A stretch of 64,000 nt of DNA from Pontibacter silvestris (GTDB taxonomy: Bacteria; Bacteroidota; Bacteroidia; Cytophagales; Hymenobacteraceae). Below the pieces are notes generated by a model, which searched no databases, was not told the DNA's origin, and saw nothing but the letters and a program-made list of their open reading frames with translations. This document shows positions 63,943 through 64,000 of this stretch, one piece after another (the stretch's first letter is position 1; each line of letters begins with the position of its first letter). The position numbers and the translations under genes were made by a program. The stretch spans positions 55,542 to 119,541 of the forward strand of contig NZ_JAJJWI010000017.1 of assembly GCF_020907275.1 (NCBI RefSeq). Direction: 5' to 3'.

Positions 63943-64000
63943 AAGCTGCAGCATATGTGTCAGCTCCCCAGAAATTAGAACTGTTTTGAAGTAGAGAAAA
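63943..64000. other. Right-edge remainder
   Basis: 58 nt with no visible feature; whether the glycan locus continues cannot be seen. Confidence 0.3.

Noticed and set aside
1..64000. CRISPR arrays, tRNA or rRNA genes, insertion sequences, phage genes, plasmid origins
   Set aside because: None seen on either strand by reading; weak tRNA-like stretches cannot be excluded without a covariance search.

Overview
The window reads as a chromosomal segment of a Bacteroidota bacterium, most likely order Cytophagales and probably near Pontibacter/Hymenobacteraceae (inference from protein flavour; no rRNA is present). The support is a SusC/SusD pair, Bacteroidota-type promoter elements (TAnnTTTG) before several genes, few classical Shine-Dalgarno sites, many lipoprotein signals and several TTG starts. 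I see no tRNA, rRNA, CRISPR array, insertion sequence or prophage gene.

Layout. 1-693: a conserved hypothetical gene cut by the left edge. 1178-6492: sugar-related genes (ThuA/sorbosone-dehydrogenase/cytochrome c fusion lipoprotein, ROK kinase, SDR). 6607-7842: a DsbA-like protein and a DUF1801 protein. 7844-13403: a CDF metal exporter divergent from a two-component system, followed by a SulP anion transporter and a beta-carbonic anhydrase; four TTAA cores spaced exactly 11 bp lie directly before sulP. 13497-18608 (mostly minus strand): a porin-like gene broken by an in-frame TAG inside a 12-nt tandem duplication, a Ser/Asn/Arg-rich SWFGD-type protein, a small lipoprotein and topoisomerase III with a TTG start. 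19097-21702: metallophosphoesterase lipoprotein, outer-membrane-like protein, DUF2905, a possible 28-residue membrane peptide and a YdcF-like protein. 21816-23180: aldehyde dehydrogenase. 23441-25992: a compact arsenosugar-type operon (CMD peroxidase-like protein, ArsS radical SAM, rhodanese, TIGR04282 glycosyltransferase). 26211-33108: an OlsF-like aminolipid acyltransferase, DUF2461, D-lactate dehydrogenase, double-Usp protein, Bcp peroxiredoxin and small envelope proteins. 33347-36109: two tandem ceramidase-like paralogs, both apparently starting at TTG. 36368-39646: Tex and a PAP2 phosphatase.

40071-63942 is a large glycan-utilisation region. A DeoR regulator diverges from a GH125 alpha-mannosidase, a glycosylasparaginase and CutC. 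A LacI-type regulator then diverges from SusC, SusD, a secreted alpha/beta hydrolase, two GH29 alpha-fucosidases, a GH35 beta-galactosidase, a GH3 glycosidase, a CBM9-like protein and a Tat-exported TIM-barrel hydrolase. The enzyme set (alpha-fucose, beta-galactose, beta-linked sugar, alpha-1,6-mannose, GlcNAc-Asn) fits stepwise degradation of fucosylated N-glycoproteins, possibly plant complex N-glycans; this substrate is an inference. A perfect 36-bp palindrome with a TGTGCGCACA core sits between lacI and susC and is the obvious operator candidate. The locus may continue beyond the right edge.

The most unusual items are the 11-bp phased array before sulP/carbonic anhydrase, the 36-bp operator, the reversible-looking porin nonsense mutation, the arsenosugar-type operon without a visible ArsM, and the interlocked hairpins at the 3' end of topB.
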